Below, in pieces: positions 22,630-33,420 of a stretch of DNA of 64,000 nt. A program made the translations under genes and the position numbers. The notes under the pieces were generated by a model, which saw nothing but the letters and a program-made list of their open reading frames with translations, was not told where the DNA came from and searched no databases. Positions within the stretch are counted from its first letter, which is position 1. Every line of letters starts with the position of its first letter. Source of the DNA: Simmondsia chinensis (taxonomy: Eukaryota > Streptophyta > Magnoliopsida > Caryophyllales > Simmondsiaceae); contig JAGTTD010000007.1 of NCBI GenBank assembly GCA_018398585.1, positions 32,950,911 to 33,014,910 on the forward strand, read 5' to 3'.

Positions 22630-22757
22630 CTTCTATAACAACAACAACAACAACAACAAAAAAAAAAACCAGTGCCTCAAAGAGGCTTGCGCCGAGGCAG
22701 GATTTGAGGAGGGTGAAATGTATGCACCTTTACCCCTACCAGATGAGATGCCAAAAA
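22630..22757 (-). mobile_element. RTE/SINE tail fragment in SDR intron 8 (copy A)
   Basis: Plus strand begins aacaacaacaacaac and poly(A), then ccagtgcctcaaagaggctt; reverse complement reads GGTAAAGGTGCATACATTTC, GCCTCTTTGAGGCACTGG, then T and TTG repeats. This is the shared RTE tail, 5'-truncated, about 180 bp before exon 9. Confidence 0.75.
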
Positions 22758-23109
22758 AATAATGCGTCTTTTTGAAAGCAAAAGCTGAAGCAAAATTAGA
22801 ACTTTTAAACAAAAATGTCCTCATTCACGATACGAAGAAAAAGACCACGAGAAAAGTGATTCTGAAAAAAGTAACTACTTTCTCAGCATGGCCAAACAGA
22901 CTCTTAATTTGATGTTTTTTTGGGGATTTCAGGGAAGTTCAGGACTGTATTTTTGTGGAGGGAAAGGCAGGACCATGAAGTCTTCTGCATTATCATATGA
23001 CAAAAGCCTTGGTGAGAAACTGTGGACTATTTCAAATGATCTATTTCTTGAATTGAAGCTTGCTTCTATGGACATTTCTACTTTACAATTTGGAACTGAT
23101 GATAACTAG

Positions 23110-24179
23110 TTTATGTTTGATACCACTGAGGTACTTTTTTTTGGGAAAATAATACTATGAAGGGGCATAATGTTCGGGAAAAAGAGAAAGAATTAATGTT
23201 TTCTATATACACGGTAGGGGAATATGTTAATATGTTTTAGAAGAAGAATGAGGAAGTAAATCGCCACATCATAAGTGGCTGAAATGATGACGTGGCAATT
23301 AGAAAGATGATAGGGCGGGCAACCTGATGTGGTGGATGACATGGCAATTGGAAAGGTGACATGGTGAATAATGTGACAACTATTGATGAAGTCAATATAC
23401 TTTATGGTCTTTTTTCAAAACATGTTGCCTTTGTGGTCCCTTTCCTTCAGCATGTTGTCTTTTTCGTGTATATAATAAATATTATACACTTTTTGGTCCT
23501 TTCCATTTTCCAAACATTACATCATGAAAAGCAACCTTTTGTTTACATACATTACGTATATGCAGCGCAAAGGTGACTCGCGGAGTCAGGACTTTCTTAG
23601 ACCTTGGGTCTGTCTCGAGATTTTAGGGGTCCAAAGTGAGTTTTGATTGGTGGATATTCTTTTGACAACAGAAGTGTCTAGGTAGCACATCTTTAATAAT
23701 CAACTTTATTTATAATACTAGCTAATGATCCTTTTATATTATGTGTATATATGCGTTTACAATGTGTTATAGTAAGTTGTTATTTCTTCTATTATAATTG
23801 TGGACATGCGGTAAAAGCAAACTTATAATATATTTAATATTCAAAGTAGCCTTGAACGAGTTAGGGGCTCCAAGTGATTGTTTGAGTTGTTGAGGGTCTT
23901 GTTCGACTCTGCTTTTCTTGTCTAATTTGATCTAGTCCGATTGGCTCATGTTATGAACCTCCCCTCTCTTGAGCTCGAGTATCCCTTTGAAAGAAAAATC
24001 TCCACCATCATTCTCTGAGACTCTAACCGCCCCGCTTTACCGATAATAAAACCACTACTTAGTTCGGGTTTGTCATGTATGTCTTCCTTTGCTAGTCTCC
24101 CTGGCTAGTACCTAGGTGTGTAAAATACTCAACCGATGGTTACTAGGTTGAAAGCCAATATACACGAACCTCGATATTA
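23110..24179. other. Region downstream of the SDR gene, no gene seen (copy A)
   Basis: AT-rich sequence after the SDR stop codon, including the presumed 3' UTR and polyadenylation region. A tract with repeated gatgtggcaat and gatgacatggc blocks lies at about 23,285-23,370. No coding signal. Confidence 0.5.
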
Positions 24180-24900
24180 CCTCTCCTTCTCAGCTCTCAC
24201 CTCCCATGTATTATCCACAAGCGGCTAAACTTCCCAAGTGGTGTGAGACTATAGCTGGTGAATTTAATGTCTTGATTGTACCTTATGACCTATCTGAAAA
24301 TTTAGTTGGTAGTATGTGGAGTAACAAGGTTAAATATAAGGCTAACAACTCAATTAAGAACTACAAGGCTCGCCTTGTAGCACAAGGGTTCACCTAGCAA
24401 CCAACTAGGCATTAACTACCAGAGACTCTTGATTTCATTGATCTAACCTTCTTGCTTCATGTGTGTGTTGCAAAAGGCCATCTATGGCCTTAAGTAGGCT
24501 AGCTTGATTTTAGCATTTTAGCCCCGCTCTCCATCGACTTGGGTTTTGGTGCTATGGAGTTGACACTTCGCTCTTCTTTTACCACACGTGGCAAAGTAGC
24601 GTGGTCCTGCTTTTGTATGTCGATGACATCATTGTCAATGGTGACAATGCAATCTTGTCTCCACTCTCATCACCGCCCTCTCTTCACAATTTACTATAAA
24701 AAGAGTCGAGGGATTTTCATTATTTCCTTGGGATTGATGCCCATCCTATCTCGACATAAATATGCAAACATATCTCCTTGCTCGTTTTGATATGTCCTAG
24801 GTCAGACCAGTTAAGACCTACTTCTTCCCTAGACCAGTCTATCACATTGTGATGGCACGTTACTAGTTGACCCAACCACTGATGGTGCGTGGTAGGTGCT
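24180..24900 (+). pseudogene. Degenerate copia reverse transcriptase relic (copy A)
   Basis: Pieces of Ty1/copia pol can be read across frames: WSNKVKYKANNSIKNYKARLVAQGFT near 24,320-24,395 and a broken YVDDI(I)VNGDN near 24,615-24,650. About 120 bp that in copy B encode PTMVRLVLSFAL and the VKNEFLHDFLNEEV segment are deleted here between about 24,425 and 24,437. Old and unrelated in detail to the younger copia element at 28,848. Confidence 0.75.
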
Positions 24901-25125
24901 CTTCTATACCTAACCTTCACAAGACTAGATATCTCGTTTGTTGTAAATCTCGGGAGATAGTTTGTGCATTGTCCTCAGGGAGTCGCATTGGCAGGGAGTT
25001 CAACAGATCCTTCATGTGAAGGGCACGGTTTGCAATGTCCTTTTGTACTATCCTAGTAGTGATGCTCACTTCACAACATATATTTGAACACACTTTACTT
25101 AGGTGAGCATCTATAGGGTCGCAAG

Positions 25126-25653
25126 TAGGGATGGCAATGGGGTGGGTAAAACCCGTTATCCGCGAGTACGCACCCTATTTGGGGTGGGTATGAGTGCTAG
25201 TGAGACGGGGTAGCGGGTATGGATAGATAAAAAAATGTAAATACTTGTCGAGAGTATAGGGTGGGTACATGTATAATGTTGTACTTTCCCCGCCTCGCTC
25301 CATACCCGCCTCATATCCACCCTCATTATTTGCCCAATTTGTATTAAATTAATTTAAACATAAAATAATGATGTGTATACATGATTTATCTATTAAAAAT
25401 GTGGCAAATACAATTAGATTACAAAAAATAATTTTATATAACTATTGAATATACAAATTGGGGTTGGTGCGGGCCTGGTAATGGATACCTGTTGGATCCT
25501 CGTGAGTGGTGGAGTGGGTATCGGTATGAGTTTGTACCTCCTAGGGCAGCTATGGGCATCCACTTGATACCCATGGCAGGTAATAGGGTGGGTATTGGTA
25601 CAGATTTGGGTGGTAGTATCTCTCATATTCGCCCCACTCTGTTGCCATCCCTA
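25126..25653. mobile_element. Non-autonomous hAT-like element (copy A)
   Basis: 528 bp with terminal inverted repeats tagggatggcaatgg and, at the right, ctgttgccatcccta. It is flanked by gtcgcaag (25,118-25,125) and atcgcatg (25,654-25,661), which agree at 6 of 8 positions, as expected for an aged 8-bp hAT target duplication. The interior has ggtgggta and tacccgcc blocks and an AT-rich centre. No transposase. Confidence 0.75.
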
Positions 25654-25787
25654 ATCGCATGGGCAAATTTTAGCAGAGCTCGGTCTTAAACTGCTTGGTT
25701 AGTATTTGTTTAATGACCTATTTATTCACTAAGGCAAGTATATTAATTTTATGCACATCACAACAAGACCACTATAATCTTAAGCTA

Positions 25788-26073
25788 ACAAGTCAAGTAT
25801 TGAACATAATATAAGCTTATCAAATCATGTTCAAACAAAGTTTTAAAGGCTCAACTAAGTTTTAACTCAGTTTTAAACTCATTAGAACTTACTAATGTCA
25901 AATTTAAGTAAGGATGTACTAAACTTACTAACAAGTCAAGTATTGAACATAATATAAGCTTATCAAATCATGTTCAAACAAAGTTTTAAAGGCTCAACTA
26001 AGTTTTAACTCAGTTTTAAACTCATTAGAACTTACTAATGTCAAATTTAAGTAAGGATGTACTAAACTTGACT
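25788..26073. repeat. 143-bp direct tandem repeat present only in copy A
   Basis: Two adjacent near-identical units, 25,788-25,930 and 25,931-26,073, each starting acaagtcaagtattgaacat. Copy B has a single unit (from about 60,857). A local duplication after, or different between, the two copies. Confidence 0.85.
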
Positions 26074-26459
26074 AGTTTACAAAACACAAAATTCCCCCTC
26101 CTAGCCTTTGTTGGTTTAAAAAATGAGTATAATAAGCATATTGGACATGTATTTGTACTTTTCCATTTGAAAAACGATGTTTACGTATAATTGTCAAAAA
26201 TATGGTAAAACACTGGTTTTCTTGATGCCATCCTTATTATACCCGTATTATAGCACATTTGTATTTTTCTCATTAAATAAACGATGTTCACGTATTATTC
26301 ACTTTAACTTTCAAATTATTAATTATAATATATAATTGCTGGGTGTTTTGCAATCTTTATAGTGGCAAACTCTTTTCTTTATTTTCATAATACAATGAAC
26401 TTTAACCAAAATTTTATATGTATAAAGCCCAATGATACCCATATCTCTAAGATCCCCTC
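26074..26459. other. AT-rich region, no gene seen (copy A)
   Basis: No open frame of interest, no clear terminal repeats. It contains two similar blocks with aacgatgttyacgta near 26,173 and 26,281. Confidence 0.4.
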
Positions 26460-26845
26460 TTTTTTTTACATTGGTACGGTGGGTAGAGGGGGGAATGCCT
26501 CCGGTGGAGATTGAACCCGAATGATGAATCTAGCCCCTGAAGTTTCCAACCAATAGGCTACTAGGGCACTACATCTAAGAGGATACCAAGATGCAAACAT
26601 CGGGACCCGTTAGAACTCTGAAATTAAGCGTGCTTGGACGAGAGTAATACCAAGATGGGTGACCTCTTGGGAAGTCCTCATGTGGCACCCCTCAGGTTGG
26701 GAGTTTTCGGAAATAGCCTATCTTTGGAGTTGCACCCCAAAGGGGGAAGGCTGCGTACATTACCCCCCTGTGACCTTACTTAGGTGGGAGCCCTTGCGGC
26801 ACTAAGAATGTTGCTTTCTAGGCTATTAGGGCACTCCGAATGGTG
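26460..26845 (-). mobile_element. tRNA-derived SINE split by a 5S-headed SINE (copy A)
   Basis: On the minus strand the head shows a pol III box A-like TAGCCTATTGG (26,550-26,560) and a box B-like GGTTCAATCTC (26,507-26,517), followed by a body and an A-run (plus-strand T run 26,460-26,467). The 5' end of the head is displaced to about 26,819-26,845 because a 5S-headed SINE inserted at 26,571-26,818. It cannot be a functional tRNA: no acceptor stem pairing is seen and the copy is split. Confidence 0.7.
26571..26818 (+). mobile_element. 5S-headed SINE inserted in a tRNA-derived SINE (copy A)
   Basis: 248 bp with target duplications taggctactagggcact (26,554-26,570) and taggctattagggcact (26,819-26,835), 16 of 17 identical. 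The head retains the 5S control regions: AAATTAAGCGTGCTTGGACG, AGATGGGTGACCTC, GAAGTCCTCATGTGGCACCC. The tail has CAGGTTGGGAGTTTTCGGAA, GGGGGAAGGCTGCGTACAT and CCCTTGCGGCACTAAGAATG; the final TTG repeat has decayed to ttgctttc. Older than the 35-kb duplication. Confidence 0.88.
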
Positions 26846-27430
26846 CCTTATTTTCTGAAACTACATTTTTGCCCCATCATCAAAAATAAAATTTTTTCCC
26901 TAAAAATGGAATTTTTCCCATCCAATCAAAGCCCTATTTCTTTGAGCCATACTTTTATATTTTGGTGTTATTCTAATAATTGATGCTATTTTTATTATTT
27001 TATTTATATCACAATACAAATGAAAGTACGCTGAAAAAATACAAGTTAAAAAAATATATTGAATATAGCTAACTACATTGTCTGCTATTTGACGAAAATA
27101 TTGAAAAAAAAATACATATCCAAAAGAATACATGTTCAACAATACAAAAAAAAAAAAAAAAAAAAACCGACAAAACGCATCGTTTTAGCAACTAATGAAG
27201 TATGTATTTTTGAAGCTCCATATTTAAAGCTTGCCATTGGAGTCCCATTTTCTCCAAAAGCCTCTTTTTTTAAAGCATTATTCGAAATACCCTTAGATCC
27301 TGTTTGGGTAGGTATTCAGTGCATTTATTTTTAATTAATATGTCATACATTTTATCATATTTAATAATTTTTAAATTATTTATATACATATAACCTTATA
27401 TATACATATAAAATTACTTATATCTATTTA

Positions 27431-27797
27431 TATTAAAGATCTATGTACTTTGTCTATTGTGTCAATTTAGTCCTTGTACTTTTAATTATATCAATTTAGT
27501 CCCTATATAATTCAAAATTTAGTTAATTTGGTCCTTAACGAAAATTTTATGTTAAGTTTTTAATGGAACTTTTAATGATTCGGTCATGAATTAGGTTAAA
27601 TTGAGTAAACAGATGAATTTATAATAAGTTGCTTGCACCTAACATAATTTTTTCGTTTGAAATTACAACACTAACTTAACTTAAATTTGACTCAAGGACT
27701 AAATTGACGCATTTTGAATCGTTCAGGGACTAAATTGACATAATTAAAAGTACAAGGACCAAATTGATATAATAGGCAAAGTACAGAGACTTTAATA
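27431..27797. mobile_element. MITE with about 65-bp terminal inverted repeats (copy A)
   Basis: The left arm reads tattaaag, tatgtactttgtctattg, tcaatttagtccttgtac; the right arm is its inverted copy (gtacaaggaccaaattga, caaagtacagagac, tttaata). The centre is AT-rich and has no ORF. Superfamily unclear; a target duplication is hard to define in this AT-rich context. Confidence 0.65.
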
Positions 27798-28322
27798 TAA
27801 ATAGCGTAATTACTTAATGTGATAAAAATATGGTACATTAATTTTTAACAAATGCATCGGATATTCCCCCATATTACTTAATATGAAGCTCTTTGTTTTT
27901 GCCTATTTTTGCTTATATAACTTATATGATCTAAGTATAGAGTTGAAAAAGGTTAAAAATAATTTGAAGTAATTTGCATACAAACTAAAAATTTTGAACA
28001 GTGTATATAGGTAAATTATACTTAAACAAAAATCAATAAGACCTTCGACATATGACAAAATTATTTATTTTTAATTTGTGCCTAAAATATGTAAGATATA
28101 TGTTATATAAAAAAAAATTAGTAAGACCATCGCGATTTTAACGGCCATGATTCGGATAGAGTGTTAAATGCAGTCACAATGTTATTAAATGCTTCGTCTA
28201 ACATATCTATCAAGCAGTCTCTTGTATCGTCTATGGTCCCCAAACGCGTTTTTCAAGATCATTCGTGCAACTGAAGCACCTTAGGTTATGGAAAGAAAAG
28301 ATCTGCACCAAAAGCCCAACAG
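27798..28322. other. AT-rich region before the L1, no gene seen (copy A)
   Basis: Nothing recognisable until the L1-associated open frame starting near 28,323. The exact 5' end of the L1 was not located. Confidence 0.4.
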
Positions 28323-28847
28323 ATGGGTGCTAGGAAAAGAGCAACGAGTGCTATGCATAATTTGGTGTATAGTTTGGTAAAACGGGATAGTTATGGGAAT
28401 TTGTACCTGCCACGCGAGATAGCAGAGGGTTTGGGAGACATATAACAGCTATCTTTGATTCACAGGGGTTGGGAGATCAGCTTATCATTTATGCTCCTTA
28501 TCAAGATTTAGAGAGATCGAAGGGGTATGCTTAGAGGATGTTAAAGAGAATGGGAAAGAATGTCAACGCATAAGGAAAGTTCTGTCCGAGTTGAAGAGTG
28601 TGTTATGCTAGAGCAGGAGGATGTTAATGAGGAGGAATCTATGCGGTCCCAGTCTCATGGGGAGTTTGCAGCAGTTGTCCCACAAAAAGCGCCTCGGGAG
28701 TCATGAGTATGATCTGCTGGAACTGTCAAGGACTTGGGAAGACCTTGACAGTTCAAGCTCTTCAGGAATTAACCCAGACTCATAAGCCCATTTTGGTTTT
28801 TTTGATGGAAACAAAACAGAAGGAGAGTAATGTTATTGCAAAAATAA
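28323..28847 (+). pseudogene. L1 LINE 5' portion: ORF1-like end and start of endonuclease (centre copy)
   Basis: First an ORF1-like end (MGARKRATSAMHNLVYSLV onward), frameshifted here by a missing A near 28,440 relative to 63,274-63,525. Then the ORF2 start at 28,703, MSMICWNCQGLGK, the usual opening of the plant L1 apurinic endonuclease, followed by FLMETKQKE (catalytic Glu). The ORF is cut by a copia element at 28,848 and resumes at 33,902. Fourteen bases present in the right-hand copy (gggagcttagattt) are missing next to the copia LTR. Confidence 0.8.
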
Positions 28848-29123
28848 TGTTAGGTTTACGCCTCAAATTCTTATATTTAAGTGGAGACGTGCAGGGAGTC
28901 CCCCGATCGATCGGGAGCAGAGGCCGATCGATCAGGAAACATACGTGGAAGACCCCTGCATCCAGAGGGTCCACCGATAGACCCCTGCATCCAGAGGGTC
29001 CACCGATCGATCGGTGGAATGCCGATCGCTCGGGAGCCGAAATTACACGCGAGTATATATACGTGCTGTAGGGTTACGTATTAAGTATCCATTCAAAGAG
29101 TGAGCGCCACCATCATCAAAGAG

Positions 29124-29165
<42 letters not shown>

Positions 29166-29358
29166 GATTGTAATTCTTCAATTCTCAAATCGATAAAAGT
29201 TTCCATCTCTGCCCGTGGTTTTCTCCCCTCTCGATTGAAGAGTGATTTCCACGTAAATCATTGTATTATTGTTTTTCGTTCTCTTTTATCCTTATTACTT
29301 CTCGTTTGTCGTAGTTTTTGATTCGAATTAAGTACTTGGGATTCCACATTTCCATACA
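28848..29358 (+). repeat. Copia 5' LTR
   Basis: Begins TGTTAGGTTTACGCCTC and ends at ttccataca before the primer binding site. It contains several CGATCGATCG palindromes (about 28,906-29,035), a direct 29-bp duplication (28,952-28,980 and 28,981-29,009) absent from the 3' LTR, a TATATATACG promoter-like site near 29,054, and a long GA microsatellite (about 29,127-29,161). Confidence 0.88.
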
Positions 29359-29360
29359 AA

Positions 29361-29374
29361 TTGGTATCAGAGCC
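29361..29374 (+). promoter_or_regulatory. Copia primer binding site (initiator tRNA-Met type)
   Basis: TTGGTATCAGAGCC just after the 5' LTR is the usual plant copia site complementary to the 3' end of initiator methionine tRNA, where minus-strand synthesis starts. Confidence 0.9.
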
Positions 29375-29395
29375 CTTGTTATTCGTTTTGGTATT

Positions 29396-30589
29396 ATGAC
29401 GTCAGCGATTAGATCCGAAGTAGAGAAGTTTGGTGATCAAGAGAGTTTCAGTTTGTGGCATGTCCGCGTTAAAGGTCTCCCAACACAAAATGACTTGAAG
29501 AAAGCACTGGATAGAAAAGAGAAGAAGCCAGAGAATTTATCTGAAGCACAATGGGAGGAGTTAGATGAGAAGGAACTTACAGCTATTTACATGTGTCTTA
29601 TAGATGATGTTCTGACAGAAGTCTTGGAGGTGAAATCCGCTAAGGAGTTACGGGAGAAGCTACAGGAGGTATTCTACTTCAAATCGGTCTCCAATAAACT
29701 CGTAGTTAAGCGTCGGTTATTCACATTTCGTATGTCGGAAGGTACATCTCTTAAAAATCATCTTAGCGAATTTAATTCTATAATTCAAGAATTAAAGGAA
29801 TTGGATGATACCTCTAAGGACGAGGATCGGGCCATGTTATTATTGTGTTTACTATCAAATTCTTATAAAGGCTTTGTAGAAAGTATGATATATGGTGGCA
29901 GGCCAACTATCACTGTTGATGAGGTTAAAAGAAAGCAAGTAAGTAAAGAGAGAGTTGATAGAGAACTGTCTGACTCTGTAAATAATCCTGGTAATTGGTT
30001 GTTTGTGAGAAGTAGGACTAAGACTAGAGGGTCTGATGATGGAAAGAAGTATAGGTCTAAATCTAGACATAAGAACCTGTCATGTAACTTCTGTCACAAG
30101 AAGGGGCACATAAAGAAAAATTATTATAAGCTTAAGAATAAGCAGAAAGAAGATAACAGGAATGACCATAATAGAGGTGATAAGTTCGCTGAGGCTAGTG
30201 TAGTTGAAGATGAGGGAGATGCTAATGTCCTACTAGTAACCGAGTCACAGACTAGGTCCAGAGATAAGTGGATCATGGATTCGGGTTGTTCTTACCATGT
30301 TTGTCCTAACCGAGACTGGTTCGCCACTTATAAGTCAATTCAAGGTGAAGTAGTCTTGATGGGCAACGATGCCGCGTGTAAGGTGATAGGTTTTGGAACA
30401 GCTCGTGTGAAGATATTTGATGGTACTATCAGGACACTTAGCGACGTGAGACACGTTCCAAACTTGAAAAAGAACCTTATCTCTTTAGGTACCCTTGAGT
30501 CCAATGGGGGCAGGTACACAGCTGGAGGTGGAGCTATTAGGGTCAGTAAAGGTGCATTTATTGTGATGAAGGGTAGGAACCTTGTATGA
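29396..30589 (+). pseudogene. Copia gag and protease
   Basis: Start chosen at the first ATG after the primer site (MTSAIRSEVEKFGDQESF). Gag domain, then a CCHC zinc knuckle of the form CNFCHKKGHIKKNYY near 30,085 (the last Cys of CX2CX4HX4C is replaced by Tyr), then the aspartic protease motif MDSGCSYHV near 30,275 (plant copia elements have D-S-G or D-T-G). Open for about 400 codons, then a one-base frameshift at about 30,585 separates it from the integrase part. Confidence 0.85.
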
Positions 30590-33298
30590 GCTTGTAGGTT
30601 CTACTGTAATAGGGACAGTAGCTGTTTCCACACCGTCTATGATGGATACAAATATCACTAAGATGTGGCACATGAGATTGGGCCATATAAGTGATAAAGG
30701 GCTGTCAAAGTTGAGTAAGAGGGGTCTGTTATGTGGTCAGTCAACTGGACTGATGGATTTCTATGAGCACTGTGTATATGGGAAGCAAAAGAGAGTCAGT
30801 TTCAAGTAGGCAGTGCATCAGACTAAAGGAATGTTGGACTATATACATTCAGATTTGTGGGGACCATCCAAAGTTGCTTCCAAAGTAGGTTCCAGGTATT
30901 TAATAACGTTCATTGATGATTTTTCCTCTTCTTAAGCAGAAAAATGAAGTTTATGAAGTCTTCAAGAAGTGGAGAAAAAACAGACAGGGAAGCAGATAAA
31001 GAGGTTGAGGACTGATAATGGTCTTGAATTTGTTGATGGTGATTTCCTCAAATTCTGTGAGGACTAAGGCATTGTCAGACACCGAACCTGTACAAGTCGA
31101 CCTCAATAGAACGGAATGACAGAAAGATTGAATAAGACGTTACTGGAGATGGCTCGGTGTATGCTTTCAAATGAAGGATTAGGGAGAGAATGGTGGACAG
31201 AGGCGGTTAACATGGCTTGTTATTTAGTGCATCGATTTTCTCATCATTGCTTCAGTTGAAGATTCCAGAAGAGGTATGGTCTGGTTCTCCTACTGATTAT
31301 TCCCATTTGAAAATATTTGTTTGTCCTTCTTATGCTTATGTTAATGATGGAAAGCTAGAGCCTAGGACAAAGAAGTGTGTCTTTCTTAGCTATACGTCAG
31401 GTGTGAAGGGATATCGTTTACGGGATTCAAAATCTCATAACTTTCTAACTAATAGAGATGTTACTTTTGATGAATATGTTCTACTACATCCGCCACACAC
31501 GCCCTCCTTAGTTCGTGAATCAGTTCAGGCGCAGAAGCCTGACGAAAGTCATATATAGTCAGAAAGTTCAAATCAACAGCAGGTAGTTCAGTTTGAGAGT
31601 ATGCAAGCACCTCCAGTACAGGTTTCTGATGAGAATGAAGAAGCAGAAACAGGTCAGCAGGTCGAGCAGCATACAATTGCAGGTGGTAGGCAGAAAAGGC
31701 AGATTAGGCAGCCACAGAGATATGGGTATGAGGAGATGATAGCCTATGCCCTTACTACAACTGAGACAGTGGAAGATTCTAAACCGTATTCATATTCAGA
31801 AACTGTATCGAGATCTGACTCAAAAAAGTGGCTTATAGCCATGAATGAAGAGATGGAATCACTTCAGAAGAACCAGACTTGGCAGCGAGTCAAGCCTCAA
31901 ACAGGAAAGAGAGTTATTGGATGCAAATGGGTCTTCAAACAAAAAGAAGGTATTTCTGGAGTGGAAGATGCAAAGTACAAGGCTCGGTTAGCAGCTAAAG
32001 GCTACAGTCAGGTACATGGTGTTGATTTTCATGATATTTTCTCACCTGTTGTTAGACATTGTTCCATACAAGTGATGCTTGCTTTAGTAGCTATACATGA
32101 TTTAGAGCTTGAGCAGTTAGATGTGAAAACTACATTTTTGCATGGTGAGCTAGAGGAGAGTATTTACATGCATCAGCCTGAAGGCTTCGTTGTTGAGGGT
32201 AAAGAAGACCATGTTTGTTTATTGAAAAGATCTTTGTATGGTTCGAGGCAGTCACTTAGGCAGTGGTACAAGAGATTTGATCAATTTATGACTAGCTAGG
32301 GGTTGTTTAGAAGCAAATATGATAGTTGTGTGTATTTTAGAAAGACAGATTCAGGCTCTTTTGTTTATCTTCTGTTATACGTTGATGATATGTTAATTGC
32401 AGCTAAGGACATGACAAATATTGATGATTTGAAAGCAATGTTGAAAAGCGAGTTCGAGATGAAGGACTTAGGAGCAACTATGAAGATTCTTGGCATGGAG
32501 ATCAATAGGGACCGAAAAGTAGGAAAGTTGTACTTATCTTAGGAGAAGTACATTGAGAAAGTTCTGGACCGATTTCACATGAAGGATGCTAAATCTGTTA
32601 GCACTCCCTTAGCAGCTCATTTCAAGCTTTCAGCATTGGATACACCTCATATTGAGGAGGATGTCAGGTGCATGTCACAGGTCCCTTATTCTAGTGCTGT
32701 GGGTAGTATTATGTATGCTATGGTATGTACTTGTCCAGATATTGCTTATGCTGTAAGCAAAGTGAGTAGATACATGGCGAATCCAGGAAAAGAGCATTGG
32801 AACATTGTCAAATTGATTCTCAGGTACTTACGTGGCACTTTTGATGTATGTTTGGAATTTGGGTAGAGTAAATGCTATTCAGTAGGGTATGTTGACTCTG
32901 ACTATGGTAGAGACATCGATAAGAGGAAATCTACTTCGGGTTATGTGTTTTGTTTGGGAGACAGCACTATCAGTTGGAGAGCATGTCTACAATTAGTTAC
33001 TGCACAGTCGACTACCGAAGCCGAGTATATGGAAGTTACAGAAGCGTTTAAAGAAGCCGTTTGGTTGATAGGTTCGATTAGTGAGATCAGTGTTGATCAG
33101 TGTACTGTTGGAGTTTACTGTGATAGCCAGTCAGCGATTCACCTAGGTAAAGATCAGATGACACATCATGACAGAATGAAACACATTTATGTCAAGCATC
33201 ATTTTATTCGAGATCTGATAGATGAGCGGAAGGTGGAGTTGAAGAAGATTTGTACTGAAGATAATCTAGCGGACATGTCCACTAAAGTTCTTCTGGGC
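30590..33298 (+). pseudogene. Copia integrase, reverse transcriptase and RNase H, broken
   Basis: Integrase: [17 protein letters not shown] near 30,665, then the core with YIHSDLWGPSKVAS near 30,845, after an in-frame TAG at 30,807, and the TDNGLEF-type motif near 31,010. Reverse transcriptase: KWVFKQKEGISGVEDAKYK near 31,930, LDVKTTFLHGELEE near 32,120, YVDDMLIAAKD near 32,380. RNase H: TAQSTTEAEYMEVTEAFKEA near 33,000 and VKHHFIRDLID near 33,195. Stops at 32,300, 32,540 and 32,864 and a deletion in the integrase core near 30,925 make it inactive. Confidence 0.88.
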
Positions 33299-33420
33299 AG
33301 GAAATTCGAGCATCGCTGTTGGGCTCTCAGTTTTAGTTTGTTAACCCGGGTTTGGAGGTGCTATTGGAGAAGGTGGAGATATTTTATTTCGGTGATTGAG
33401 TTTGAGTCAAGGTGGAGATT

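Larger units (their letters stand above)
15403..23109 (+). pseudogene. Short-chain dehydrogenase/reductase, frameshifted copy (copy A)
   Basis: Nine coding exons, by alignment with copy B: 15,403-15,636; 15,856-15,922; 16,875-16,903; 17,238-17,446; 17,585-17,703; 18,659-18,754; 18,850-18,924; 20,458-20,602; 22,933-23,109. The N-terminal membrane segment, the NAD(P)-binding TGATSGLG (split over exons 1 and 2), NNAG, the VNVSS serine and the catalytic YEYTK are all readable. Exon 7 has lost one base after cgacaatt, giving a stop after about 266 residues, just beyond the active site; the C-terminal third would be lost. Exon 8 also lacks nine bases (three codons) present in copy B, and exon 3 has a GC instead of GT donor. 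It may still be transcribed. Closest remembered relative: the Arabidopsis At5g04070-type SDR. Confidence 0.88.

Noticed and set aside
15403..23109. Copy A SDR as a functional truncated enzyme
   Set aside because: The active-site residues precede the stop, but the truncation removes the conserved C-terminal third, including the DPG and GGKG segments, so I call it a pseudogene.
26460..26570. A tRNA gene on the minus strand
   Set aside because: Box A- and B-like motifs are present, but no acceptor-stem pairing is visible, a body and A-run follow, and it is split by another SINE.
29124..29163. GA repeat as a regulatory GAGA element
   Set aside because: It varies in length among the LTR copies as a simple microsatellite does; no independent support for factor binding.
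29396..33298. Endogenous plant pararetrovirus
   Set aside because: The order integrase then reverse transcriptase, presence of LTRs and a tRNA-Met primer site identify Ty1/copia; no coat or movement protein is seen.
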